A DNA stretch of 64,000 bases from NCBI GenBank assembly GCA_040218815.1, contig JAVJQS010000012.1:50109-114108 (forward strand), read 5' to 3'. The DNA comes from JAVJQS01 sp040218815. Its GTDB lineage: Bacteria; Bacteroidota; Bacteroidia; Flavobacteriales_E; Vicingaceae. A program made the translations under genes and the position numbers. Under the pieces are notes generated by a model. It was not told where the DNA came from, ran no database searches, and saw only the letters and a program-made list of their open reading frames with translations. Of this stretch, positions 43,561 through 52,728 are shown one piece after another. How positions within the stretch are numbered: the first letter of the stretch is position 1; every line of letters begins with the position of its first letter.

Positions 43561-45597
43561 CTAATTGTGATTGCAATCTTTTTTAAATTTCAAGATTCTA
43601 ATGTCTAAGTCATCAATATATACCGTATTTCCACCGCTATTCCACGAGTAAAATTCAATACTAGCATTGCCTTTAAGAAAAGTTGGTATTTCATAAATCA
43701 ATTTCAAATGCTTCCACGATCCCGTCTCCTCTATTAACTCTCCAAAATCTTTCTCCTCATAATGTATTATCTCCCCCTCATTCTTAATTACCATTATCAA
43801 CTTTATAGCATTTCTGGTCGCCAAGTTTGCTTCTAAATCAACCAAAGCGCTTAAACCATTTGAAGACAAATCTATTCTCTGAAACTTTATATTGAGTCCA
43901 TATTCATTATCAAAAGCTAATTTATAAGCAAAGTCTCCATTGTATTTTTTTGTTGAAGAGCGCATATTTTCAATGCCGTACTCAGGGTCTATAAATTCAA
44001 AATCGATAAACTTTGATGCTACAATTGTTGCTTCGTTTAACCCTAGAAATTGACTTAGCTTGTTATATTCTCCTTTATTCCTTTTATAAACTCCTAGTCG
44101 CTCATTCCCTCCTATTCGTTTAAATTGATGAACTATTTCTGGGTATAATGGATAAATCTCCGACAAAAATAAGTTATGAGGTAAGAGTAAATAATCATAG
44201 TCCCAATCTAAAGCTTCATCAATTAAATGCTTAGAATTATTTAATAAGGTATAGCCTTTTCTCCGGGTTTGAATCAATGGCAAATTAGCTCCATGACTTC
44301 CTAAAATTAACACCTTGGCATCCATTCCAACCTCCAAACAGTCTAATAATGCATCAGCACCTTCTAAACTGTTTACAGTAGAAGTTACTTCATTCCAGTA
44401 AACAGGATTTGTTCGATTCTCTTGTACTTCAATAGCTCGTAAAAAAGCAGGTATAAATAAAATGGTAGCAGCAACATATTTTAGATTTTTACTTCTAAAG
44501 CGTGGGAAAAAACTTATGCTAACCATTAAAAGTAATGTAATTGGAAGAAAAAAGCTATCTAAGAAGTAATAGTCATGTTGTGGAAACTGACGAATCATAA
44601 CAATTAAAAAAAGAACATCTGCCAATAATGCAGCTATTGAAATAACAAATAACTTCCGATGTATATCCAAAGCGACTGTTTTGTTTTTTCGATATATAAT
44701 ACCTCCTATGATGAATAAAAACGCCATAATAAGGTAATGCAGCTTTGAGAAATAATCAAGCTTCCATGAACTCCATGTCATTTGCAAATAGTCAATGAAT
44801 TCTGGCAAACTTGAAGCCATTAAAAACTGATTCAAGAAAATAGAGCCGTGCTCCTTAGCAAGCAAGAAATTATAGTATCGATAGACAATAAGAAAAGTAA
44901 GTCCAATCAAAAATGGCAATAAATGAGCTACTGAAAACTTTCTACTTTTTATTGCATCAATTAAATACCACAGACCAATAGCACAAAAGAAAATTAAATA
45001 AGTGGTGCGCATAGCAGCTGCCATTGTAATAAATACAATTGCCCAAATAAATGCAGCGTATACTCCATATTTAAAATGCTTAATCAAAAAATAGCATGAA
45101 ATAAATGCCGTAGATAGCGCTGGCATACTAATCAGCATACCCGTTTGGTAATAAACAAAAACGGGAGAGCTAATCACAAATAGTAAAACCAAGTAACTGC
45201 GCGCTAAGCTTTGAGTAACTAGATAGCTAGACTTAAAGAGTAAAAACAAACCCAAACAGCTGTAAAGAAAGACTACTAGTCGATAAACTATTGGACTAGT
45301 AAAACCAGTAATTTGCATTGCACCAGCAACTAAATATTGAAAAATTGGGAAGTCCACAGCAGTAACACCACTTGCTGTTGTTTTACCATTATCACCGGGA
45401 AACTGTGGGTTGAGAACAAAGGTTTCTGGTTTAAAAAAGTCAAAGCCATTGTCAATAAATCCTAAGGCTATAGCATATTGGCCACCTTCTGCCCATGCAT
45501 GAACATGCTTGGGAAAAGTAGTAATTCTATTGTGACCAAAGAAAAGACCAAGTCCTATAATTAAAACCCATACACCTAGGGATTGCCTTAGATTCAT
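43561..45597 (-). CDS. GT39-like polytopic membrane protein with C-terminal beta-sandwich
   Basis: A 678-residue membrane protein. The N-terminal half has about 11-13 membrane segments with a first periplasmic loop KHVHAWAEGGQYAIALGF and a later ASGVTAVDFPIFQYLVAG, the layout of lipid-sugar-dependent GT-C transferases. The acidic DE pair typical of PMT/ArnT is not obvious, so the fold is clearer than the activity. Residues about 520-678 form a soluble beta-rich domain (NASIEFYSWNSGGNTVYIDD) like the C-terminal domain of the 35850-37751 protein. It is downstream of, and co-oriented with, nothing close; it ends 38 bases from tRNA-His. Confidence 0.7.
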   Translation of the reverse strand: MNLRQSLGVWVLIIGLGLFFGHNRITTFPKHVHAWAEGGQYAIALGFIDNGFDFFKPETFVLNPQFPGDNGKTTASGVTAVDFPIFQYLVAGAMQITGFTSPIVYRLVVFLYSCLGLFLLFKSSYLVTQSLARSYLVLLFVISSPVFVYYQTGMLISMPALSTAFISCYFLIKHFKYGVYAAFIWAIVFITMAAAMRTTYLIFFCAIGLWYLIDAIKSRKFSVAHLLPFLIGLTFLIVYRYYNFLLAKEHGSIFLNQFLMASSLPEFIDYLQMTWSSWKLDYFSKLHYLIMAFLFIIGGIIYRKNKTVALDIHRKLFVISIAALLADVLFLIVMIRQFPQHDYYFLDSFFLPITLLLMVSISFFPRFRSKNLKYVAATILFIPAFLRAIEVQENRTNPVYWNEVTSTVNSLEGADALLDCLEVGMDAKVLILGSHGANLPLIQTRRKGYTLLNNSKHLIDEALDWDYDYLLLPHNLFLSEIYPLYPEIVHQFKRIGGNERLGVYKRNKGEYNKLSQFLGLNEATIVASKFIDFEFIDPEYGIENMRSSTKKYNGDFAYKLAFDNEYGLNIKFQRIDLSSNGLSALVDLEANLATRNAIKLIMVIKNEGEIIHYEEKDFGELIEETGSWKHLKLIYEIPTFLKGNASIEFYSWNSGGNTVYIDDLDIRILKFKKDCNHN

Positions 45598-45663
45598 TTT
45601 TACCCTTAAAATAAGAAGTTAAAACTACTTGAATTTGCTTGGATTCGATAACTATTAGACATA

Positions 45664-45692
45664 AAAAGGCCTGAGAACTAACTCAGGCCTTA
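45664..45692 (-). terminator. Rho-independent terminator after pfpI-like gene
   Basis: On the minus strand AAGGCCTGAG pairs with CTCAGGCCTT around TTAGTT, followed by TTTTAT. It lies 21 bases after the stop of the PfpI-like gene. Confidence 0.88.
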
Positions 45693-45712
45693 TAAAATCT
45701 GTTTAATGGGAT

Positions 45713-46273
45713 TTACACGGTTTGTTCTTCGTGTTTACCCTCCATCACCTCTTCTACTAATTTAGAGTTAAATGCTGGCAAGTCATTTGGGTTTCTAGAG
45801 GTCACTAAACCTTCGTCCACAACAACTTCTTCATCTACCCAATTTGCTCCTGCATTCATTAAATCCTTTTTTATTGAATGAAATGATGTCATTTTTCTAC
45901 CATCAACTACTTCAGCATTAATAAGTACTTGTGGTCCGTGGCAAATTGAAGCTACAGGTTTGTGCTCCTTAAAAAAGCCTCGAACAAAATTTATTGCTTG
46001 CTCATCTCTTCTTAGTAAGTCTGGATTTATTACACCACCAGGGATGAGTAATGCATTAAAATCACTAGAAGAAACGTCATTTACTAGTTTGTCAACTTTT
46101 ACTGAGTTACTCCAGTTTCCATCATTCCAACCTTTGATTTCTCCATGCTTTAATGAAACCACATGTGTTTCTATTCCAGCATTCTCCATAGCTTCTTTTG
46201 GAGACATTAATTCTGATTCTTCATATCCGTCTGTAGCTAAAATAGCTACCTTTTTTCTTTCTGAATTGTTCAT
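45713..46273 (-). CDS. PfpI/DJ-1 family protein (type 1 glutamine-amidotransferase-like)
   Basis: A 186-residue DJ-1/PfpI protein. The nucleophilic cysteine lies in VASICHGPQVLI and the acidic partner in TDGYEESELMSP; LIPGGVINPDLLR is the conserved loop. Members of the PfpI/YhbO branch act as stress-protective deglycase, hydrolase or chaperone-like enzymes; the exact activity is debated. It is bounded by terminators on both sides and follows the csbD gene, another stress-type gene. Confidence 0.9.
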   Translation of the reverse strand: MNNSERKKVAILATDGYEESELMSPKEAMENAGIETHVVSLKHGEIKGWNDGNWSNSVKVDKLVNDVSSSDFNALLIPGGVINPDLLRRDEQAINFVRGFFKEHKPVASICHGPQVLINAEVVDGRKMTSFHSIKKDLMNAGANWVDEEVVVDEGLVTSRNPNDLPAFNSKLVEEVMEGKHEEQTV

Positions 46274-46324
46274 ATTCTAAATTTTTAACTGATTAAAAAA
46301 GTGAATTGAGTTTTGGTTCGGAAG

Positions 46325-46354
46325 GAAAAACTGCAAGTAATAACTACTTGCAGT
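46325..46354 (-). terminator. Rho-independent terminator after csbD-like gene
   Basis: On the minus strand CTGCAAGTA pairs with TACTTGCAG (loop of five bases), followed by TTTTTCC. It is about 11 bases past the csbD-like stop. Confidence 0.8.
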
Positions 46355-46364
46355 AAATTATTTT

Positions 46365-46556
46365 TTAAATGCTATCGATAAAACTCTTTATTTCATCTTT
46401 AGTTTTTCCTGTCTTTTCTTGGATTTTACCTAAGATTTGTTCTTCTTGTCCTTGGGTGTAAGTCAAATCATCGTCGGTTAACTCACCGTACTGCTCTTTT
46501 AAGCTTCCTTTTATTTGATTCCAATTTCCTTTCATTTTGTCTTCTATCGCACTCAT
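46365..46556 (-). CDS. CsbD family small stress protein
   Basis: A 63-residue hydrophilic protein of the CsbD family: KMKGNWNQIKGSLKEQYG, then LTDDDL and GKIQEKTGKTKDEI. CsbD proteins are abundant under general stress and of unknown biochemical function. It has its own terminator and a 174-base upstream gap (46557-46730) in which I see no gene or clear signal. Confidence 0.9.
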   Translation of the reverse strand: MSAIEDKMKGNWNQIKGSLKEQYGELTDDDLTYTQGQEEQILGKIQEKTGKTKDEIKSFIDSI

Positions 46557-46730
46557 AATATTTTAGTTTAAATGTTCATTAGTTATAGTGCGAATGTTAT
46601 TCCAAAAAATGCTATCAAAATATTTCTACTGATTATCAGCAAGTTACACCTACCTTAAATCTTATGTATTAAATAATTGGTGGAATATTCTCAACAAGGT
46701 GTAGAGTAATGAAGAATTCAGGGACTATAG

Positions 46731-48332
46731 TTAATCCTTAAGTACCAGAAATTCCTTGGTTGGAAGTTTAAACTCGTTTAATAGGATTTCAATCATATTT
46801 TTTCCCTTAGACAAATACACAGTAGAAAAATTGTCATGACGCTCTTGCAAGCCACCATTTGGGAATAGGGTGGTTTTTAAATGATTGATTTGGCTGCTCG
46901 CCGTAGCTTTCTTTTTCCGTTCGGTTCGAATTATTTTCTCAGAAAGTTGATTCAGCTCTTTTTGATGTTTTGTTTTTAGGGCCTCCAAGTGAGGATGCAA
47001 TGAGGCGTCAATTTTTTCTATCTTTTCTTCTAATTTGTCATAGAAAGTGCTTGCTGCTTCTTTTTCCTCCGTCAACTCGAGGTCGTATTCAGCATTTTCT
47101 TTTACCCACTCTTTCAGTAGCACTCCTTCATCAAAGAATAACTGCTCCAATGAAATATTCAGTTGATTTAAATACTTTGTCTGCTTTAGATCTAACCACA
47201 TGGCAGAGTTTCGAAGCAACAGCACTGGCACTGGAAGCTTAAAGTGTTCAAATGTCGACTTCAATTGAAACCAGTAGGCCAACTCCCCTCCGCCACCAAT
47301 ATAGGCAAGGTTTGGAAGTATTAATTCTTGATATATTGGCCTAAGCAGCACATTAGGACTAAACCGTTCTGGGTATTCGTCTAATTCTTGAAGTATTTCC
47401 TGCTCTGAAAAGCTTAGTGTTGTATCGTGAATAAAGTAGGTGTCGTTCTCCTTAACAATTCGATTTCGACTGTCATCTGTCAAGTAAAACAAATTGATTT
47501 CTCTAGCATTTACCTGAGTTTTATACTGCTTTGCTAAGTCTTCACTTTGCTGACTTACAAAGTCTGAAGAAACTTCATTCAGCAACTCATCCTTCACTAA
47601 TGGGGTAAATTCTTGCTTAAGTGGAACATCATCACCATCTATTACCACTACTCCGTAATCTGAGAATAATTCGTTGACCAAAAACCGAGTAGCATCTGCC
47701 AAGTTATCGTGCTGGAGATAACTCTTCTCAAAGAGACTCTTCAGCTCTTCTCCGTGGGTGGAATAATCAACTAATAATTCTTTAAATTCATTGAAAACTT
47801 TGTCCAAACTAGCTGTGTTCATTCTGCCCACAGCACCTTTTTGGTCTGTTTTCCACTGCAGCTTTTCACCCTTGAATTGAAAATGACTGATTTCTTCAAA
47901 ATCATGATCTTCAGTCGCCATCCAATAGACAGGAACAAAATTTTTATCTGGAAAAGTGGACTTTAAGGTCTGGGCTAACTTAATTGCACTAACAATTTTG
48001 TAAATAAAATACAGGGGGCCAGTAAACAAGCACAATTGATGCCCGGTTGTCACTGTAAAGGTCCCCTCCTCCTCGAGGGCTGTTATATTTTCCTCAACTT
48101 GAGGTGATTTCTTAAGTTTAATGCCACCATCTTTGTACTGACGATTTAAGGAATCGACCAATACTTTTCGTTGCTTATTAGAAAATGATTTATTCTCAAT
48201 GGCTGATTTAAACGCCTTTATCTCTGGAGAATAGTGGTAAAATGGAGCGAGTTGTTCTTTTCCGGCTAAATAATCAAGAATTATTTTAGAAAAGTATCCG
48301 GTTTTTTTGAAGTGAAGACAGTCTGTTTCCAT
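46731..48332 (-). CDS. bshC: Bacillithiol synthase (cysteine-adding enzyme)
   Basis: BshC (YllA family) joins cysteine to glucosaminyl-malate in the last step of bacillithiol synthesis. 533 residues, normal length. Motifs: TVTTGHQLCLFTGPLYFIYK in the catalytic Rossmann-like core, PVYWMATEDHDFEEI, GVVVIDGDD, PNLAYIGGGGELAYW; a coiled coil near residues 405-470 dimerises the protein. Its ATG overlaps the rimO stop (TAATG), so bshC is translated from a rimO-bshC message. bshB1 and ytxJ are also in this window; bshA is not. Confidence 0.96.
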   Translation of the reverse strand: METDCLHFKKTGYFSKIILDYLAGKEQLAPFYHYSPEIKAFKSAIENKSFSNKQRKVLVDSLNRQYKDGGIKLKKSPQVEENITALEEEGTFTVTTGHQLCLFTGPLYFIYKIVSAIKLAQTLKSTFPDKNFVPVYWMATEDHDFEEISHFQFKGEKLQWKTDQKGAVGRMNTASLDKVFNEFKELLVDYSTHGEELKSLFEKSYLQHDNLADATRFLVNELFSDYGVVVIDGDDVPLKQEFTPLVKDELLNEVSSDFVSQQSEDLAKQYKTQVNAREINLFYLTDDSRNRIVKENDTYFIHDTTLSFSEQEILQELDEYPERFSPNVLLRPIYQELILPNLAYIGGGGELAYWFQLKSTFEHFKLPVPVLLLRNSAMWLDLKQTKYLNQLNISLEQLFFDEGVLLKEWVKENAEYDLELTEEKEAASTFYDKLEEKIEKIDASLHPHLEALKTKHQKELNQLSEKIIRTERKKKATASSQINHLKTTLFPNGGLQERHDNFSTVYLSKGKNMIEILLNEFKLPTKEFLVLKD

Positions 48333-49645
48333 TAATGCTCCGCAATTTCGCCAAAAAGATCGAAATGCTCAGCGCGCTTAATCTTAACTTTTGCAAAATC
48401 ACCAATGCGCACATATTCAGACTTAGGAACAAGTACTTCGTTATCTACTTCTGGGGAATCAAACTCAGTTCGCCCAACAAAATAATCACCTTCTACACGA
48501 TCAAACAACACGTTATACGTCTTTCCTACTTTTTCTTGATTCAGTTGAAATGAAATTTCACTTTGTATATCCATTATACGATTTGCACGCTCTTGCTTTA
48601 CCTCTTCAGGAACATCATCCTCTAGATTAAAGGCATGAGTGTTCTCTTCGTGTGAGTAGGTAAAAATGCCTAAGCGATCAAATCGTTGCTCTTTTACCCA
48701 TGCTTCCAGTTGTTCAAAATCTTCTTCCGTCTCTCCAGGATAACCAGCAATCAATGTAGTACGAATGGTCATTTCAGGCACTTCAGCTCTAAAATTAGCT
48801 AATAACTCATTCGTCTTTTTCATAGTCGTTCCTCTACGCATAGACTTTAGCATTGGGTCACTAATGTGTTGCAATGGTATGTCGATATAATTGCAAATAT
48901 TGTCGCGTTCACGCATTACTTTTAACACGTCCAATGGAAAACCAGATGGAAATGCATAATGCAATCGTATCCACTCTATCCCTTCTACATCAGAAAGCTT
49001 TTCCAATAATTCGGCTAAGTTTCTTTTTTTGTAAATATCTAAGCCATAATAGGTTAAATCTTGTGCAATAAGAATTAACTCCTTCACCCCTTGTGCTGCC
49101 AGTTGCTTGGCATTGCGCACCAATTCCTCAATAGGAGTGCTCACGTGTTTACCTCTCATCAATGGAATTGCACAAAATGAGCATGGGCGATCACAACCTT
49201 CGGCAATTTTAAAATAAGCGTAATGGTTAGGGGTAGTAATTAAACGCTCTCCTATTAATTCTTTTTTATAGTCGGCTTTTAGCGTTTTTAAAAGTCGTGG
49301 AAGTTCTCTAGTTCCAAAGAAGGCATCTACATTTGGAATTTCAGCCGCTAATTCATCTCGGTATCGTTCAGATAAGCAGCCAGTAACAAAAACTTTATCT
49401 ACTCTGCCATCAGCTTTTGCGTCGGCATAAGTTAGTATGGTATCAATTGATTCTTGCTTTGCATTATCAATGAATCCGCAGGTGTTAATGATAACAATTT
49501 CGGCATCTTCATTTTTACTTTCATGCTCCACATCAAACTTGTTAGCTTTCAGCTGACTCATCATTACTTCAGAATCGAAGATGTTTTTTGAGCAACCTAG
49601 CGTAACTACATTGACTTTATTCTTTTTTAATGTTTTTGTTTTCAT
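48332..49645 (-). CDS. rimO: Ribosomal protein S12 methylthiotransferase
   Basis: RimO, a radical-SAM enzyme that adds a methylthio group to an aspartate of ribosomal protein S12. 437 residues. The N-terminal cluster cysteines are in VVTLGCSKNIFDSEV, IINTCGFI and VTGCLSE; the radical-SAM motif is CDRPCSFC; a TRAM RNA-binding domain ends the chain. SAM-cluster context KHVSTPIEEL and IRTTLIAGYPGETEED are typical. It is coupled to bshC by TAATG. Confidence 0.96.
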   Translation of the reverse strand: MKTKTLKKNKVNVVTLGCSKNIFDSEVMMSQLKANKFDVEHESKNEDAEIVIINTCGFIDNAKQESIDTILTYADAKADGRVDKVFVTGCLSERYRDELAAEIPNVDAFFGTRELPRLLKTLKADYKKELIGERLITTPNHYAYFKIAEGCDRPCSFCAIPLMRGKHVSTPIEELVRNAKQLAAQGVKELILIAQDLTYYGLDIYKKRNLAELLEKLSDVEGIEWIRLHYAFPSGFPLDVLKVMRERDNICNYIDIPLQHISDPMLKSMRRGTTMKKTNELLANFRAEVPEMTIRTTLIAGYPGETEEDFEQLEAWVKEQRFDRLGIFTYSHEENTHAFNLEDDVPEEVKQERANRIMDIQSEISFQLNQEKVGKTYNVLFDRVEGDYFVGRTEFDSPEVDNEVLVPKSEYVRIGDFAKVKIKRAEHFDLFGEIAEH

Positions 49646-49748
49646 TTACTCAACTTCGATTTATTGAATTAGATTTTAATATTTTTTTGTTTAGAATCAA
49701 CTGATCACCAAAGAGTCTGTTTAACCGTCAATCAAAAATCTAAAATCG

Positions 49749-50699
49749 TCAATTAAAAAGGCTGTCCACAAATTCTTTGCGGTTAAATACTTGTAGGTGA
49801 TCCATACCTTCTCCAACTCCAATGTACTTTACAGGAATTTTAAATTGATCAGATATCCCAATAACCACTCCACCTTTAGCTGTACCGTCAAGTTTTGTTA
49901 ATGCCAAAGCATTTACTTCAGTTGCTGCAGTAAATTGCTTCGCTTGTTCAAATGCATTCTGACCTGTCGAGCCATCTAAAACCAATAAAATTTCGTGAGG
50001 AGCATCAGGAATAACTTTCTGCATCACGCGTTTAATTTTAGTCAACTCATTCATTAAGTTGATTTTGTTGTGCAAACGCCCAGCAGTATCAATAATGGCT
50101 ACGTCTGCATTAGCTGAAACAGCAGACTGTAAGGTGTCAAATGCTACCGATGCAGGATCAGCTCCCATTCCTTGACTAACAATAGGCACTCCTACTCGCT
50201 CAGACCAAATTTTTAATTGATCAACAGCAGCAGCTCTAAAGGTATCAGAAGCACCTAAAACCACTTTTTTATCCAATTTCTTAAATTGATGAGCTAGCTT
50301 CCCAATGGTAGTTGTTTTACCAACACCATTCACTCCCACAACCATAATTACATATGGCTTCTTATCTGCTGGTAAAGTAAACTTCTCGTAATCAGTTGTA
50401 TTGTTTTCCGCTAATAGTTCGGCAATTTCACTGCGTAAAATATCATTCAACTCTGAAGTATTTACATATTTGTCCTTAGCAACTCTAGATTCAATGCGTT
50501 CGATAATTTTTAAGGTAGTATTTACACCAACATCAGAGGTGATTAGGACCTCCTCCAGGTCGTCTAATACCTGATCATCAACCTTAGTTTTTCCAACAAC
50601 AGCACGACTTAGTTTACCAAAAAAACTCTCCTTGGTTTTGCTTAGCCCTTCGTCTAAAACTTCTTTTTTTTCTTTTGAGAATATGTTAAATAGACCCAT
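49749..50699 (-). CDS. ftsY: Signal recognition particle receptor FtsY
   Basis: FtsY, the SRP receptor GTPase that delivers ribosome-nascent chains to the Sec translocon. 316 residues: only the NG domain, without the long acidic A domain of E. coli. G-motifs: VGVNGVGKTTTIGKLA, ASDTFRAAAVDQLK, IIDTAGRLHNK, LTKLDGTAKGG and GVGEGMDHL. It sits downstream of the DUF4295 gene, beyond a terminator-like hairpin. Confidence 0.97.
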   Translation of the reverse strand: MGLFNIFSKEKKEVLDEGLSKTKESFFGKLSRAVVGKTKVDDQVLDDLEEVLITSDVGVNTTLKIIERIESRVAKDKYVNTSELNDILRSEIAELLAENNTTDYEKFTLPADKKPYVIMVVGVNGVGKTTTIGKLAHQFKKLDKKVVLGASDTFRAAAVDQLKIWSERVGVPIVSQGMGADPASVAFDTLQSAVSANADVAIIDTAGRLHNKINLMNELTKIKRVMQKVIPDAPHEILLVLDGSTGQNAFEQAKQFTAATEVNALALTKLDGTAKGGVVIGISDQFKIPVKYIGVGEGMDHLQVFNRKEFVDSLFN

Positions 50700-50711
50700 A
50701 ACACTTGAAAA

Positions 50712-50744
50712 TAAAAAAGGCTTCTCTCAATATGAAAGAAGCCC
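50712..50744 (-). terminator. Terminator-like hairpin between DUF4295 gene and ftsY
   Basis: On the minus strand GGCTTCTTT pairs (one mismatch) with AGAGAAGCC, followed by TTTTTTATTTT. It separates rpmG-DUF4295 from ftsY and may give partial read-through into ftsY. Confidence 0.75.
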
Positions 50745-50768
50745 AATTAACCTATTAATTTTTTACAC

Positions 50769-50924
50769 TTATTTTTTATCGAAAAAATCCTTTACCTGAT
50801 CGTTAGGAACCATTTCTTCTTTAAAAGAATAGGAGTTAGTTTTTTCAGACTTCACCATTTTAATTACTTTGGTAAAAGCCTTTCCTTCTCCTTTCTGAAG
50901 TGATGCAACTGTCTTCTTAGCCAT
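50769..50924 (-). CDS. DUF4295 small basic protein
   Basis: A 51-residue protein read directly from the minus strand: ATG at 50922-50924, TAA at 50769-50771. It begins MAKKTVASLQKGEGKAFTKV and ends VPNDQVKDFFDKK. This is the DUF4295 family, which in Bacteroidota almost always follows rpmG and may be a ribosome-associated protein. The start is ten bases after the rpmG stop. Confidence 0.9.
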   Translation of the reverse strand: MAKKTVASLQKGEGKAFTKVIKMVKSEKTNSYSFKEEMVPNDQVKDFFDKK

Positions 50925-50934
50925 GTCTTAAAAT

Positions 50935-51123
50935 TTACTTGATTTCTTTGTGAACCGTCATTTTTTTCAAAATCGGGTTGTATTTTTTTATCTCCATTCT
51001 ATCTGGAGTATTTTTTCTATTCTTAGTGGTAATATAGCGTGACGTGCCTGCCATTCCGCTTTCTTTATGCTCAGTGCACTCAAGAATAACTTGAATTCGA
51101 TTACCTTTTGATTTTTTCGCCAT
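50935..51123 (-). CDS. rpmG: 50S ribosomal protein L33
   Basis: L33, 62 residues, basic: MAKKSKGNRIQVILECTEHK, then SRYITTKNRKNTPDRMEIKKY (read in two parts) and NPILKKMTVHKEIK. It is the zinc-free (C-minus) type, with only one cysteine in place of the paired CxxC ligands. It is followed by DUF4295 and ftsY as in other Bacteroidota, but here an aminopeptidase gene separates it from rpmB. Confidence 0.95.
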   Translation of the reverse strand: MAKKSKGNRIQVILECTEHKESGMAGTSRYITTKNRKNTPDRMEIKKYNPILKKMTVHKEIK

Positions 51124-51149
51124 TGTTCTACGCTTTATTTACGGGAGCG

Positions 51150-51157
51150 CAAATTTA
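51150..51157 (-). promoter_or_regulatory. Likely -7 box (TAAATTTG) for rpmG-DUF4295
   Basis: TAAATTTG on the minus strand matches TAnnTTTG and ends 26 bases before the rpmG ATG; it is followed by GC, as is common. A TTTTC lies at about the -33 spacing rather than TTG. An AT-only inverted repeat (51163-51171 with 51180-51188) overlaps the upstream part and might be the pepP-like gene's weak terminator. Confidence 0.45.
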
Positions 51158-51192
51158 ACTAAAATTTCTATACACGAAAATAGAAATTGAAA

Positions 51193-52623
51193 TTATTTTA
51201 GTCCTTTTTCAAGTTGACTGCTTTGCATCAATTTCTCAATCTCACCAATAGTTCTAGGTGCCATCGCAGAAAGATTTTCAGGTTCTCCTGCAGTTATCAG
51301 AATATCATCTTCAATGCGCACCCCTATGTTCCACCATTTTGGGTCACAATTAGAGCCTTCTGCAATATAGATTCCAGGCTCAACAGTTATCACTTGATTT
51401 GGCGCAAAAGCCATATACAATCCAGCATCGTGTACATCCAGCCCAAGGTAATGAGAAGTACCGTGCATGAAATAATTTCCAACCTCCGATGCATTCTCGA
51501 TAATTTTCAACTTCATTAATCCATCTGTAATCACTTTTAAAGCAGCCCGATGAGGCTCCCAAAAGGTATTACCAGCTACTGATGCTTCAATTCCAGCATT
51601 CTGTGCCTCCAACACTAAATTATAAATTTGCTTTTCTTCTTTAGAAAATTTTCCTGATGGAGGTATTGTTCTTGTTACATCTGCTGTGTAAGCATGGTAC
51701 TCTGCTCCAACATCACTAACCAACAACCCACCGTTTTTCAATGGTCTACGGTTGCTGGTGTAATGTAAAATACATGAATTCTCACCACTTCCTTGGATAC
51801 TTGGGAATCCCGGATATTCGGCTCCATTTTTCTTGAAAACATACTCAATGATGGCTTCCGTTTCATACTCAGCCATCTCAGGCTCAATGTTTTTCATTAA
51901 CTCAATTTGTGCCTCGCAAGTGATATCTATTGCCTTCCTCAAGAGCACTAACTCCTCGGCTGTTTTGCTTTGTCGCAATTGAGCCGTTAAAACAGGCAGC
52001 ATTCGAGCACTTCCTTGATGACTTTTATCCACTTTCTGAGAAAGATGAGCATATAAGCCACTTAAATTATCCGTTTTAGAAGTATCTTCATCTTCCATGG
52101 CTTCAGGTTCTTGGAAATAAACTGTTTTTAAGTTATTCATTGCCAAGTCAGCAGTATCAAATGAAGTATTTATTGCAACTGCTTCAAAACCAAGTTGCTT
52201 TTTTGCATTTTCACCCCCTAATCTTCGACCTTCCCACAATTCCATACCAGGGTCTCGCTCTTGAACATAGATTATTTCATTGGTTTTTTCTCCATTGATT
52301 ACTTGGTCCTCTTTGAAAATAACCACTACTGCATTTGGCTCCCTGTAGCCACTGAAATAATAAAAGTTTGGGTCTTGGTGGTATTCATAATAAACATCAT
52401 TGGATCTTTTCCGCTCAGGAGCAGCAAAAAAAACAGCAGCAGAACTATCGGGCAATAAGGCACGCAAAGAATCGCGACGTGCTTTATGAAAACTTGCGGG
52501 CAAGAAATCAGTATCGTACTGATAATAAGAAGGCTTGTCGTTTACTTTTAAGTCGAGCTTTTCCTCTTGAGCATTGACCTTGACTAAAGCAAAAAGTAAA
52601 AATAGTGATGCAATTAAGCGCAT
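51193..52623 (-). CDS. Exported aminopeptidase P (Xaa-Pro aminopeptidase) family metallopeptidase
   Basis: A 476-residue M24B peptidase with a signal peptide (MRLIASLFLLFALVKVNAQ). An N-terminal AMP_N domain (residues about 35-190) precedes the pita-bread catalytic domain. Metal ligands are visible as SDVGAEYHAYTADVTRT (two Asp), MHGTSHYLGLDVHD (His), ITVEPGIYI (Glu) and GVRIEDDIL (Glu). It would remove N-terminal residues before proline from peptides in the periplasm. It sits between rpmB and rpmG, an unusual position for this conserved ribosomal neighbourhood. Confidence 0.93.
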   Translation of the reverse strand: MRLIASLFLLFALVKVNAQEEKLDLKVNDKPSYYQYDTDFLPASFHKARRDSLRALLPDSSAAVFFAAPERKRSNDVYYEYHQDPNFYYFSGYREPNAVVVIFKEDQVINGEKTNEIIYVQERDPGMELWEGRRLGGENAKKQLGFEAVAINTSFDTADLAMNNLKTVYFQEPEAMEDEDTSKTDNLSGLYAHLSQKVDKSHQGSARMLPVLTAQLRQSKTAEELVLLRKAIDITCEAQIELMKNIEPEMAEYETEAIIEYVFKKNGAEYPGFPSIQGSGENSCILHYTSNRRPLKNGGLLVSDVGAEYHAYTADVTRTIPPSGKFSKEEKQIYNLVLEAQNAGIEASVAGNTFWEPHRAALKVITDGLMKLKIIENASEVGNYFMHGTSHYLGLDVHDAGLYMAFAPNQVITVEPGIYIAEGSNCDPKWWNIGVRIEDDILITAGEPENLSAMAPRTIGEIEKLMQSSQLEKGLK

Positions 52624-52674
52624 AGTTGTTAGTTTAAAACAAAGTTACAAAATGAATACACTATGCGGCATAAA

Positions 52675-52708
52675 CTAAAAAATCCCGCATGATTATCATG
52701 CAGGATTT
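52675..52708 (-). terminator. Rho-independent terminator after rpmB
   Basis: On the minus strand ATCCTGCATGA pairs (one mismatch) with TCATGCGGGAT, followed by TTTTTTAG. It lies about 20 bases after the rpmB stop and isolates rpmB from the aminopeptidase gene. Confidence 0.85.
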
Positions 52709-52728
52709 CCTTTAAAGTAGATTGATAT

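Noticed and set aside
46557..46730. A small gene in the gap between csbD and bshC
   Set aside because: The longest frame from an ATG is about ten codons, with no conserved features.
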